This document shows, one piece after another, positions 57,201-64,000 of a stretch of 64,000 bases of DNA. Location: the NCBI RefSeq assembly GCF_000312045.1, contig NZ_HE978634.1, positions 2,164,098-2,228,097 on the forward strand, written 5' to 3'. The notes under the pieces are model-generated. The model made no database searches. It worked only from the letters and a program-made list of their open reading frames with translations, and was not told where the DNA came from. Origin of the DNA: Noviherbaspirillum massiliense JC206 (GTDB lineage Bacteria; Pseudomonadota; Gammaproteobacteria; Burkholderiales; Burkholderiaceae_D). Every line of letters begins with the position of its first letter. The first letter of the stretch is position 1. A program made the position numbers and the translations under genes.

Positions 57201-58447
57201 TCGGTCGGCAGCGGCAGGCGCTCCGCGAAATTCGCGAGTGTCTCCAGGTCCAGCATCCGGGCGGCGAATTCCGTCCTGGCCGGCTTGCCGCTCCTTGCAG
57301 GTATATAGCGTTCGCTGATGCTTGTTTCCGGCAATGTCAATCCGTCACTTGTCTGCATCGAAAAATTCGTCAGCGACATGCTGTGACCGTTGGCCCCCAG
57401 GGTTGGTTTGCCGTCCTGGACGAAGGGATTGAATTCCTCGTGCACCGAGACACGTCCGTTCACCCGTTCCAGGTTCAGGAGTTCCAGGTCGCTGCGCAGC
57501 CGCGCCGAGACCCGCGACAGTGTCAGGTCCGCGGTGAAATTGGCAACTCGCGCATGATCGAAATCCAGCCAGGCGCGCACCGATCCCCTGCCTTGCAGCA
57601 GTTCGAAGGGATAATCGACATAGGTTTTCCAGACTGGCAGGTCGGTATCCTGCAGATCGACATACAGCTGGCCTGTCCAGAGCGCGGCATTGGAAATCCT
57701 GTTGGTGAAGCGTGGATGCTCGAACAGCCCACGGACATCCAACGGCGCAGCCAGCGCGCGCGGCGGCGTGGCATGGAGGGTGAATTCGTGGCTCTGCCAT
57801 TGGTTGCGCAGCAGGAGATCGACGTTTTCCAGCAACAGTTCCGGCGCGCCACGCTGCACATCATTCCAGCGGATGCGCCCGTCACGGATGACGATTTCCC
57901 GCTGCGACAATACCCAGTCCGCGCCCTTGCCATTGCCGCTCTTGCGGTTGTCGATGAAGATCCCGGCAACATAGAGATTGCCGCTTGCGTCGCGCATCAC
58001 CTCCATCTCGGGCCGCTCGATTTCCAGCGCATGCAGCCGCAGGTCGGCGGCGGGCACCGACCACCACGAGAGGATGGCCGATACCACCGGCAGGTTGAGC
58101 GCGCGCTTGCCGGCATCGTCATATACCGCGACACCGCCAAGCGTCAGATGCGGACGCAATCCGGTCCATGACGCTTCGATGCTGTCGATCGACACCCGCT
58201 TGCCGAGTGCGCGCGCGGCCATCTGTTCCACTTGCGGCTTGTATTCGGCGATGTTGGGCAGGACCAGATAGCGCAGGCCGAGGAAGAGGATGCAAAAGAG
58301 GAAGTAGATGACGGCGACCAGCTTCAGCATGAAGCCGGCCGCATGATGGGTGACGGTGTTCAGTGTCCGGTACCCGTCTCGGAAGGCATGCCAGTAGAGA
58401 GCAAGGCGGCCGGCAGCCGGCTTGTTATTTTGTTGGTCGATGGACAT
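54245..58447 (-). CDS. yhdP: YhdP family AsmA-like envelope protein
   Basis: A 1400-residue protein with one N-terminal membrane helix (about residues 38-62) and a very large periplasmic part built of repeated beta segments, with DUF3971 and a C-terminal AsmA-like region (near GVGSFLAQLFL). Members of this family form long bridges that carry phospholipid to the outer membrane. Slightly longer than the enteric protein (about 1266). ATG 58447 is used; a TTG directly before it is not needed. First gene of yhdP-nitrilase-tldD. Confidence 0.92.
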   Translation of the reverse strand: MSIDQQNNKPAAGRLALYWHAFRDGYRTLNTVTHHAAGFMLKLVAVIYFLFCILFLGLRYLVLPNIAEYKPQVEQMAARALGKRVSIDSIEASWTGLRPHLTLGGVAVYDDAGKRALNLPVVSAILSWWSVPAADLRLHALEIERPEMEVMRDASGNLYVAGIFIDNRKSGNGKGADWVLSQREIVIRDGRIRWNDVQRGAPELLLENVDLLLRNQWQSHEFTLHATPPRALAAPLDVRGLFEHPRFTNRISNAALWTGQLYVDLQDTDLPVWKTYVDYPFELLQGRGSVRAWLDFDHARVANFTADLTLSRVSARLRSDLELLNLERVNGRVSVHEEFNPFVQDGKPTLGANGHSMSLTNFSMQTSDGLTLPETSISERYIPARSGKPARTEFAARMLDLETLANFAERLPLPTEQRKMLADFAPRGKLKDFSAQWQGTYPDISAYSIKGQFAGLSLNAQPARPARPKTADAPAQVAIPAIPGFENLTGQIDANERGGGFSLASEQLKLQMPGYFEDPVMLFDRLNMQANWTFQQNDQLLLDVRRMEFVQDGLSGSLSGRHLMPLNRQQSKSPGVIDMSGKVNGLKLENIGRYLPLQTPEELRHWLTGALVGGTARDVNIRLKGDLAHFPFSALVPAEKARGEFSVVGRIEDGRLNYAPGRFGKDVKAPLWPLLEGIRGTIAFNRTRMEIHAESAKTHGVDLANVRAVIPDLPAPDRVLDIDGRANGPLQDFVRYVNDSPVTEWIGHFTEETRANGDAALALKLQLPLAHLENAKVEGSLQFANNTVTLFNALPPLSGASGRLDFSEKGFNLNGIRAGFLGGPVMVSGGSLRDGSILVKGEGSLTAEGIRKNYPAPGAQRMTARISGSTRYSTTIRVRNKHPEVVVESGLQGIALDFPAPVGKSAQETMPLKFELTGLPSADPALSRDELKLSLGAAIAARYEREKSAGKDAQWRVLRGGIGVNAPPPQPDSGLVANVNLGVLNVDAWKKVAGSLASGDQDKADANVPEAQGTPDIAQYVEPEVLAARAVELIIMGKKLDNVVVGASHQEGMWQANIDADQASGYVTWNESRSGRGLGKVTARLASLIIPKSAASDVTDLLEGKGTTTQIPALDIVAENFELSGTKFGHLELVAHNARTPAGNEWRINRLSIANPDADLKASGKWTSSDGQNVTALNYTFNIADAGRLLNRFGFANVLRGGKGKMEGEVSWKDMPFSFDIPSLSGQIRLDMASGQFLKVDPAAAKLLGVLSLQSLPRRLILDFRDVFSEGFAFDGVTANATINQGVARTDNFKMRSVAATVLIDGSADITKESQNLHVVVIPEINVGAASVVYGLAINPAIGVGSFLAQLFLREPLMKAFTFEYQVTGPWKEPVVTKLVRKPNVTPNSSEANEQPDRSG

Positions 58448-58589
58448 CAATCAGAGAAGGCAAATGGGGACACCGGGCGTACAATAGGATCGCCTCGATT
58501 ATGCCGAACAATGTGTTCGATTAGACAACGCAGGCCGGATATTGCCCGCCGTTTTGCAATAGCGCCACGCAATCGGCAACAGCTTCCGC

Positions 58590-61352
58590 TTGAAAAAACG
58601 TACAACTTCCCGACCGATCATCGTGACGTACTCCTCTTTGACCAGCAATCTTGCCTCCCGGTTCTATTCGCGCTGGGTAAATGCCGCCCCGGCCCGCGCC
58701 GGCATGGTAAAGGAACTTGCCGAATTATCCATGAAGCCCGAGGCCTTTGCGACACTTTTACAGAAGGAAGTCGAGGCCGGCCTGCCCCTGCCGAGGGCAA
58801 TGCGGCGCCTGCGCAACCTGGTCATCTGCGCCCTGATCGAGCGCGACCTGAGCGGGCGCGCCGACCTGGCGGAAGTACTGGATACCATCAGCGGCTTTGC
58901 CGACTTCGCGGTGCAGACCCATGTCGCCGCCCTGACGGCCGAAATGATCGAAGCGCATGGCACGCCGGTCGGAGAGGAATCCGGAGAGCCGCAGGAACTG
59001 ATTGTCCTGGGCATGGGCAAGCTGGGCGGCGGCGAGCTGAATGTCTCGTCCGACATCGACCTGATCTTCGTCTACCCGGAACAGGGTGAAACCCAGACAA
59101 CCTCGCCGGAGCAGCGCCAGTTGTCGAATCATGAATTCTTCACCCGGCTCGGCAAGAAACTGATCGGGGCCCTGTCGGAAATCACCGAGGACGGCTTCAC
59201 CTTCCGGGTCGACATGGCGCTGCGGCCGAACGGCAATTCGGGGCCACTGGCGGCAAGCTTCGCCATGCTGGAGGAATACCTGCTGGTGCAGGGGCGCGAA
59301 TGGGAGCGCTATGCCTGGGTCAAGGCACGGGCGCTGACCGGCCGCGCCAGCGACATTGCGGCACTCGAGCAGATCGTCCGGCCCTTCGTCTACCGGCGCT
59401 ACCTCGATTTCGGTGCCATTGAAGCCTTGCGCAATATGCATGCGCAGATCCGGGCCGAAGTCATCCGCCAGGAAGCGCGCCATCCCGACCGCAGCAATAA
59501 CGTCAAGCTGGGCCGCGGCGGCATCCGCGAAATCGAATTCCTGGCCCAGGTGTTCCAGCTGATCCGCGGCGGGCGCGATCCGGAACTGCGCAACCGCTCC
59601 ACCCGCAGGACGCTCTCCACCCTGGCCCGCAAAGGCTTGCTGAGCACGGCTGAAGTGGACCAATTGCAGCAGGCCTACGTCTTCCTGCGCAATCTGGAAC
59701 ACCGGCTGCAATACCTCGACGATGCGCAGACGCATACCATGCCGGCCAATCCTGAGGATCGCCTGACGGTGGCCCGCATGATGGGTTTCGCCGACGAACA
59801 GTCATTGCTGGACGAGCTGAACCGGCAGCGGGCGATCGTGGCTGCCCAGTTCGACGCCATGTTCAGCGACAAGAGCAACGGACGCGTGGCCGAATCGGAA
59901 GCAGCCCAACCGGCCCCTGCCGATACCAGCCTTTCGGACCAGGACAGTCTCGAAGCGGTGGCCGCGCGCCTGATGGCGCTCGGCTTTGAAGACGCGCCAG
60001 CCGCGGCCCAGCGCCTGCAAGCCACCTGGCAATCCTCGCGCTTCCAGTCGCTGCCGGAAAACAGCCGCGCAAAACTGAATGCGCTGATCAATTCAGCCCT
60101 GCCCGTCATCGGTGCCATCGGCAGTTCGCGGTCCGCGACGCTCAGCCGACTGCTGGACTTTTTCGAGGCCATCGCCCGCCGTGCCGCATACCTCGCGCTG
60201 CTGACCGAATTCCCGCACACCCTGGAACGCGTCATCCGGATGATGCACGCAAGCGACTGGGCGGCGAAATACCTGACGCGCCATCCCATCCTGCTCGACG
60301 AGCTTCTCGAAACCCGCAGCCTGAAGGCGGCGCCGGACTGGCCGGCCTTTGCCGCCGAATGCCAGCGGCAGCTGGATGCCGCGCATGGCGATACCGAGTT
60401 GCAGATGAACGTGCTGCGCGACCTGCACCATGCCCAGCTGTTCCGGCTGCTGGCGCAAGACCTGGAAGGTGACCTGACGGTGGAAAGACTGGCCGATCAC
60501 CTGTCGGCCCTGGCCGACATCCTGGTGGCGGCGACCATAGGCGCGGTCTGGCAAACCGTTCCGAACCGGCACCGGGAAACGCCGCTCTTCGCGGTCATCG
60601 CCTACGGCAAGCTTGGCGGCAAGGAACTGGGCTATGCCTCCGACCTCGACGTGATCTTCCTGTTCGACGACGAGCATCCGGACGCGGCCGCCCTGTACGC
60701 CAAGCTGGCGCAGCGCTTCATTACCTGGATGACCATGCATACCTCGTCCGGCATCCTGTTCGATGTGGATATCGCCCTGCGTCCGGATGGCGCGAGCGGC
60801 CTGCTGGTTTCGCGCTTTGCCGCATTCGAGAAGTACCAGGCCGAATCGGCCTGGCTATGGGAACACCAGGCCCTCACGCGCGCCCGCTTCTGCGCCGGCG
60901 ATGCCGACATCGGCGCACGCTTCGAAGCGCTGCGCGTGACCATACTCCGCAAGCCCAGGGACGAAGAGAAGCTGAAAGAGGAAGTCCGGGCGATGCGCAG
61001 GAAGATGCATGACGCGCATCCGAACCGCTCCGGCCTGTTCGACCTGAAGCATGACGCGGGCGGCATGATCGATATCGAGTTTGTCGTGCAATTCCTGGTG
61101 CTGCGTCACGCCGAACGCTACCCGCAACTGACCGACGACATCGGCAACATCGCCCTGCTCAAGCTGTGCGGTGAACTTGGCCTGATCGACAAGACACTCG
61201 CCAACGGGGCGGCGGATGCCTACCGCAGCTTCCGCAAGCTGCAGCACCAGATCAGGCTGCAGGGCGAAGAGCGGGCGCGCGTGGAAACCGAACGGGTTTC
61301 GCAGGAAGCGGCAACCGTGCGCCAGCTCTGGGCCTCGATTTTCGAAGGCTGA
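58590..61352 (+). CDS. glnE: Bifunctional glutamine synthetase adenylyltransferase/deadenylase
   Basis: A 920-residue protein with two nucleotidyltransferase domains, each with the G-K-L-G-G...D-x-D pattern: GMGKLGGGELNVSSDIDLIF (removase half, about residue 140) and YGKLGGKELGYASDLDVIF (transferase half, about residue 675). PII-binding domains separate them. It adds AMP to, or removes it from, Y400 of GlnA. The start is uncertain: TTG 58590 and GTG 58623 are both possible and neither has a clear ribosome site; TAG at 58560 limits the frame. Divergent from yhdP. Confidence 0.93.
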   Translation: MKKRTTSRPIIVTYSSLTSNLASRFYSRWVNAAPARAGMVKELAELSMKPEAFATLLQKEVEAGLPLPRAMRRLRNLVICALIERDLSGRADLAEVLDTISGFADFAVQTHVAALTAEMIEAHGTPVGEESGEPQELIVLGMGKLGGGELNVSSDIDLIFVYPEQGETQTTSPEQRQLSNHEFFTRLGKKLIGALSEITEDGFTFRVDMALRPNGNSGPLAASFAMLEEYLLVQGREWERYAWVKARALTGRASDIAALEQIVRPFVYRRYLDFGAIEALRNMHAQIRAEVIRQEARHPDRSNNVKLGRGGIREIEFLAQVFQLIRGGRDPELRNRSTRRTLSTLARKGLLSTAEVDQLQQAYVFLRNLEHRLQYLDDAQTHTMPANPEDRLTVARMMGFADEQSLLDELNRQRAIVAAQFDAMFSDKSNGRVAESEAAQPAPADTSLSDQDSLEAVAARLMALGFEDAPAAAQRLQATWQSSRFQSLPENSRAKLNALINSALPVIGAIGSSRSATLSRLLDFFEAIARRAAYLALLTEFPHTLERVIRMMHASDWAAKYLTRHPILLDELLETRSLKAAPDWPAFAAECQRQLDAAHGDTELQMNVLRDLHHAQLFRLLAQDLEGDLTVERLADHLSALADILVAATIGAVWQTVPNRHRETPLFAVIAYGKLGGKELGYASDLDVIFLFDDEHPDAAALYAKLAQRFITWMTMHTSSGILFDVDIALRPDGASGLLVSRFAAFEKYQAESAWLWEHQALTRARFCAGDADIGARFEALRVTILRKPRDEEKLKEEVRAMRRKMHDAHPNRSGLFDLKHDAGGMIDIEFVVQFLVLRHAERYPQLTDDIGNIALLKLCGELGLIDKTLANGAADAYRSFRKLQHQIRLQGEERARVETERVSQEAATVRQLWASIFEG

Positions 61353-61379
61353 GGAGCGGCTGCAGCCGGGAGCGGGATT

Positions 61380-62651
61380 TCAGGCAGACGCTCCCGTCGG
61401 CTGCCTGGTCCCGGCTTGACCGTTCCAGAACAAGGCCTGCCCGAGCACGTATTCCATCGCGGTAGCGGCGGCCAGCAGGCTGGAGCCGACCACGAGCAGA
61501 TAGGTTGGCGACAGCACCTTCGCCAGTCCCCAGAACATGAACAGCGATACCATGCGCAGCACCCACAAGGTGAATTCACGGGCAAAGATGCGGTCTGACA
61601 GGTCACCGCGAATGTCCATGGTCCGCTGGTTCAGCACCTGTTCGCTGGCCGACAGGAAGGGCCCTCCGGCCGCCTTCAGCACTGAATAGCCGATGTACAA
61701 GGCCGGCACCCAGGCACTGGCGCCCAGCAGCACGAAGGCGAGCGCCACCACCAGGCAGGAGCCGCCGAGCCAATGGCTGCGGTTCTGCACATCCCGGTTC
61801 TTCCGGGTGAAATAGAGCGCAATGCCGCCGGTCAGTCCCGCTATCGTCGAGACCCAGCCGAAATGGCTGGCCGAATGCAGAGCCTTGACGGCGCCGGCGG
61901 AAGCCAGCGCCTGGGTCACCCCGAACAGGCCGGATTCGAGGAAGAAGATCGGCAGGCAGGCGATGAATTCGGGCTGGCGGATGACGGAAAGCGGATCATT
62001 GATGGACACCGGCGCGGTATGCGGTATGCCCCGGCCGAAGACGAGCGCGCCGAGCAGGCAGAGCGCACCGTAAAACCAGAAGACATAGCGGCTTTGCTCG
62101 GCGGATCCCGCCAGCAGCAGGGTTGCCGCGAGGGTCGCGGCAATGCCGCAGATGACGGTCAGGGTTCCCGAATGCGAGGCATAGCCATCCCGTTCGCCGT
62201 CCTCCAGGAAGGACATCTCCAGCCAATGGCGCGCGCCCCAGGTCAGGCCGATGAACGAGCCATAGGCAAACGCCAGTATCGCTACCGAACCGCCCCCGAA
62301 CAGGATCAGCAGCCCCGGAATCAGGAATCCGAGCCTGAGCAAACGCCTGCCCGACAGCCGCAGGCGCGGGCCGAAGAAAAAGGCGAAGAAGGTAGACAGC
62401 ATGGCGACGGTCAGCATGATCGCCGTGAAGCGGAACATGGCATTCACGTTCTGTCCACCGACAACGAAGTATCCGATGAAGCCGCCCAGGGTGCTGACTG
62501 CTCCCTGCAAGGCGATCAATGGCAACAGGGAGCGCGCGCGGGAAAAAGCCTTCATGAATATGGGATCGGATAGACAGCCGGTGACGAAAAACGCGCCGGA
62601 CGAGGGCGAAGACTCCGGTGCAGCAATTGCCTGATAGCAAGGCGTAATCAT
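61380..62651 (-). CDS. MFS-like transporter of unknown substrate
   Basis: A 423-residue protein with about 12 hydrophobic segments in two halves separated near residue 215, as in the major facilitator superfamily. A conserved-looking LTWGARHWLEMSFLEDGERDGYASHSG lies in the first half. I do not recognise the substrate. ATG 62651 is preceded by AAGGG; ATG 62555 starts closer to the first helix and may be the real start. It converges on glnE and is separated from gap by 230 bases with no supported gene. Confidence 0.7.
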   Translation of the reverse strand: MITPCYQAIAAPESSPSSGAFFVTGCLSDPIFMKAFSRARSLLPLIALQGAVSTLGGFIGYFVVGGQNVNAMFRFTAIMLTVAMLSTFFAFFFGPRLRLSGRRLLRLGFLIPGLLILFGGGSVAILAFAYGSFIGLTWGARHWLEMSFLEDGERDGYASHSGTLTVICGIAATLAATLLLAGSAEQSRYVFWFYGALCLLGALVFGRGIPHTAPVSINDPLSVIRQPEFIACLPIFFLESGLFGVTQALASAGAVKALHSASHFGWVSTIAGLTGGIALYFTRKNRDVQNRSHWLGGSCLVVALAFVLLGASAWVPALYIGYSVLKAAGGPFLSASEQVLNQRTMDIRGDLSDRIFAREFTLWVLRMVSLFMFWGLAKVLSPTYLLVVGSSLLAAATAMEYVLGQALFWNGQAGTRQPTGASA

Positions 62652-62829
62652 GCAATACGCCCTTGCGGTGTTACAAGCATTTGCTCGGCCTTGTCTGCTG
62701 ACGGCAACGCCGGCAAGTCCGTCGCTGCATCATCCATGAAGAAACGGCAATGAAAAGTCGAGGTAAGGCGATTGGCTCATGCCATCGCGGCATCGCCGGG
62801 TTGCGGCTGTCGCCAGGTCTTTGGCCGCA

Positions 62830-62861
62830 AAAAAAAAACGCCCCGGATGCCGGGGCGTTTT
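62830..62861 (-). terminator. Strong intrinsic terminator of gap
   Basis: AAAACGCCCCGG (62835-62846) pairs with CCGGGGCGTTTT (62850-62861) around ATG; the minus strand continues with a run of ten T counting the stem. It begins 20 bases after the gap stop. Confidence 0.94.
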
Positions 62862-62881
62862 GATCAGGGAAGCTTCCTGAA

Positions 62882-63892
62882 TTACTTCGCGTTCATCAAC
62901 GCAACCGTGGTGTCCAGCATGCGGTTGGAGAAGCCCCACTCGTTGTCATACCAGGAAGAGACTTTCACCAGGCGGCCGGAGACCTTGGTCAGGGTGGCGT
63001 CGAAGTTGCTCGATGCCGGGTTGTGGTTGAAGTCGACCGATACCAGCGGCTCGGTATTGTAGGTCAGGATGCCCTTCAGGGCGCCGTTGGCGGCTTCCTT
63101 CATGATGGCATTGACTTCGTCCACGGTCGTGTCGCGTGCGGCGATGAAGGACAGGTCGACGATCGAGACATTGATGGTCGGGACGCGGATGGCATAGCCG
63201 TCGAGCTTGCCGTTCAGTTCCGGCAGCACCAGGCCGACTGCGGCGGCGGCGCCGGTCTTGGTCGGGATCATGCTCATCGTCGCGGAGCGCGCACGGCGCA
63301 GGTCTTCGTGGTAGACGTCGGTCAGCACCTGGTCGTTGGTGTAGGCATGCACGGTAGTCATCAGGCCGTTCAGCAGACCGATCTTGTCATGCAGCGGCTT
63401 GACCAGCGGTGCCAGGCAGTTGGTGGTGCACGAGGCGTTCGAGATGACGGTATCGGAAGCCTTCAGCACGTTCTGGTTGACGCCGAATACGACGGTGGCG
63501 TCGACATCCTTGCCGCCCGGTGCGGAAATGATGACTTTCTTGGCGCCGCCCTTGAGGTGGGCCGATGCCTTTTCCTTGGAGGTGAAGAAGCCGGTGCACT
63601 CGAGAACCACGTCAACTTTCAGCTCGCCCCATGGGATTTCTGCCGGATTGCGCTGCGCGAAGACGCGGATCTTGTCGCCGTTGACGATCATGAAATCGCC
63701 GTCGACTTCAACGGTGCCCGGGAACTTGCCATGGGCAGTGTCGTAGCGGGTCAGGTGGGCATTCGTCTGAGCATTGCCCAGATCGTTGATCGCAACGATC
63801 TGGATGTCGTTCTTCTTGCCGCCTTCGTAATGGGCACGAAGGATGTTGCGGCCGATGCGGCCATAGCCGTTGATTGCAACGCGGATGGTCAT
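62882..63892 (-). CDS. gap: Glyceraldehyde-3-phosphate dehydrogenase, type I
   Basis: A 336-residue GAPDH. The NAD-binding [20 protein letters not shown] start is conserved, the catalytic cysteine is in [12 protein letters not shown], and [13 protein letters not shown] lies near the end. ATG 63892 has an AGGAG site 6 bases upstream. It starts 19 bases after the transketolase stop, so tkt and gap form an operon, a common arrangement in betaproteobacteria. Confidence 0.96.
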   Translation of the reverse strand: MTIRVAINGYGRIGRNILRAHYEGGKKNDIQIVAINDLGNAQTNAHLTRYDTAHGKFPGTVEVDGDFMIVNGDKIRVFAQRNPAEIPWGELKVDVVLECTGFFTSKEKASAHLKGGAKKVIISAPGGKDVDATVVFGVNQNVLKASDTVISNASCTTNCLAPLVKPLHDKIGLLNGLMTTVHAYTNDQVLTDVYHEDLRRARSATMSMIPTKTGAAAAVGLVLPELNGKLDGYAIRVPTINVSIVDLSFIAARDTTVDEVNAIMKEAANGALKGILTYNTEPLVSVDFNHNPASSNFDATLTKVSGRLVKVSSWYDNEWGFSNRMLDTTVALMNAK

Positions 63893-63911
63893 GGTTTTCT
63901 CCTGAAGATAA

Positions 63912-64000
63912 TTACGCTAAAACCGATTTCACCTTGGCCACGACGTTTTCCGTCGTGAAGCCGAAATGCTTGAACAGCACGCCTGCGGGTGCGGACTCGC
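63912..64000 (-). CDS. tkt: Transketolase, C-terminal end (partial)
   Basis: The last 28 codons of a gene that continues beyond the window. The minus strand reads [20 protein letters not shown] and ends KVKSVLA then TAA (stop at 63912-63914). The [14 protein letters not shown] pattern is the conserved C-terminus of transketolase. Too short for the open-frame length cut-off but unambiguous. Confidence 0.88.
   Translation of the reverse strand, partial: ESAPAGVLFKHFGFTTENVVAKVKSVLA

Noticed and set aside
55040-58171. A 1043-codon plus-strand open frame opposite yhdP
   Set aside because: It is the antisense shadow of a GC-rich gene: no family resemblance, composition typical of reverse-strand reading, and yhdP on the other strand is full length.

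Overview
This window is ordinary, gene-dense chromosome from a betaproteobacterium of the order Burkholderiales. The gene content and neighbourhoods point to the family Oxalobacteraceae (Herbaspirillum/Noviherbaspirillum-like), but that family-level call is inference from protein similarity remembered by eye and was not tested. I see no rRNA, tRNA, CRISPR array, transposase or prophage gene. Almost all of the 64 kb is coding, mostly core metabolism in short operons.

Layout: (1) 81-9000: sulfur assimilation. A CysB regulator (with an FAA hydrolase downstream) diverges from TauE/SafE permease-cysI-DUF934-cysH-cysD-cysN-cobA. (2) 8987-13198: lptF-lptG-cbiX, divergent from leucyl aminopeptidase pepA. 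(3) 13384-20977: cell-envelope glycosylation. This is a lone GT39-type membrane glycosyltransferase, exonuclease III, and a tightly packed five-gene operon (UDP-sugar epimerase, GT2 polyprenyl-phosphate glycosyltransferase, ArnT-like transferase, PAP2 phosphatase, LAB_N membrane protein). (4) 21523-32941: a complete 2-methylcitrate (propionate) cluster, prpR divergent from prpB-prpC-acnD-prpF-prpD-prpE, with a sigma-54 type promoter. (5) 32944-38970: GST, DUF1289, and the nitrogen module glnA-DUF4124-ntrB-ntrC, with a sigma-54 promoter and three NtrC-like sites upstream of glnA. (6) 39017-45324: rhodanese, degenerate hemerythrin-like protein, prfC, orn, M48 protease, phhB, rsgA. (7) 45431-51579: argF-argG-ppnP, murB, yajQ, a periplasmic retropepsin, and a DAHP synthase. 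(8) 51832-61352: yhdP-nitrilase-tldD, divergent from glnE. (9) 61380-64000: an MFS-like protein, gap, and the 3' end of a transketolase gene.

How it fits together: GlnA, its adenylyltransferase GlnE and its transcriptional controllers NtrB/NtrC are all here, so most of the nitrogen-status output circuit lies in one window. CysI needs siroheme; CobA and CbiX supply the first and last steps of making it. PrpE-PrpC-(AcnD+PrpF or PrpD)-PrpB converts propionate to pyruvate plus succinate, switched on by PrpR with sigma-54.

The best candidate for something not well described is the five-gene operon at 16159-20977. It looks like a compact pathway for making a polyprenyl-phosphate-linked uronic-acid-type sugar and moving it onto an envelope acceptor, without the arnA/B/D genes of the aminoarabinose pathway. 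Other items worth attention are a three-codon mini-ORF inside a hairpin at the prpD start, terminator-like hairpins just upstream of ntrB and aroG, and a pair of near-identical REP-like hairpins about 13 kb apart.
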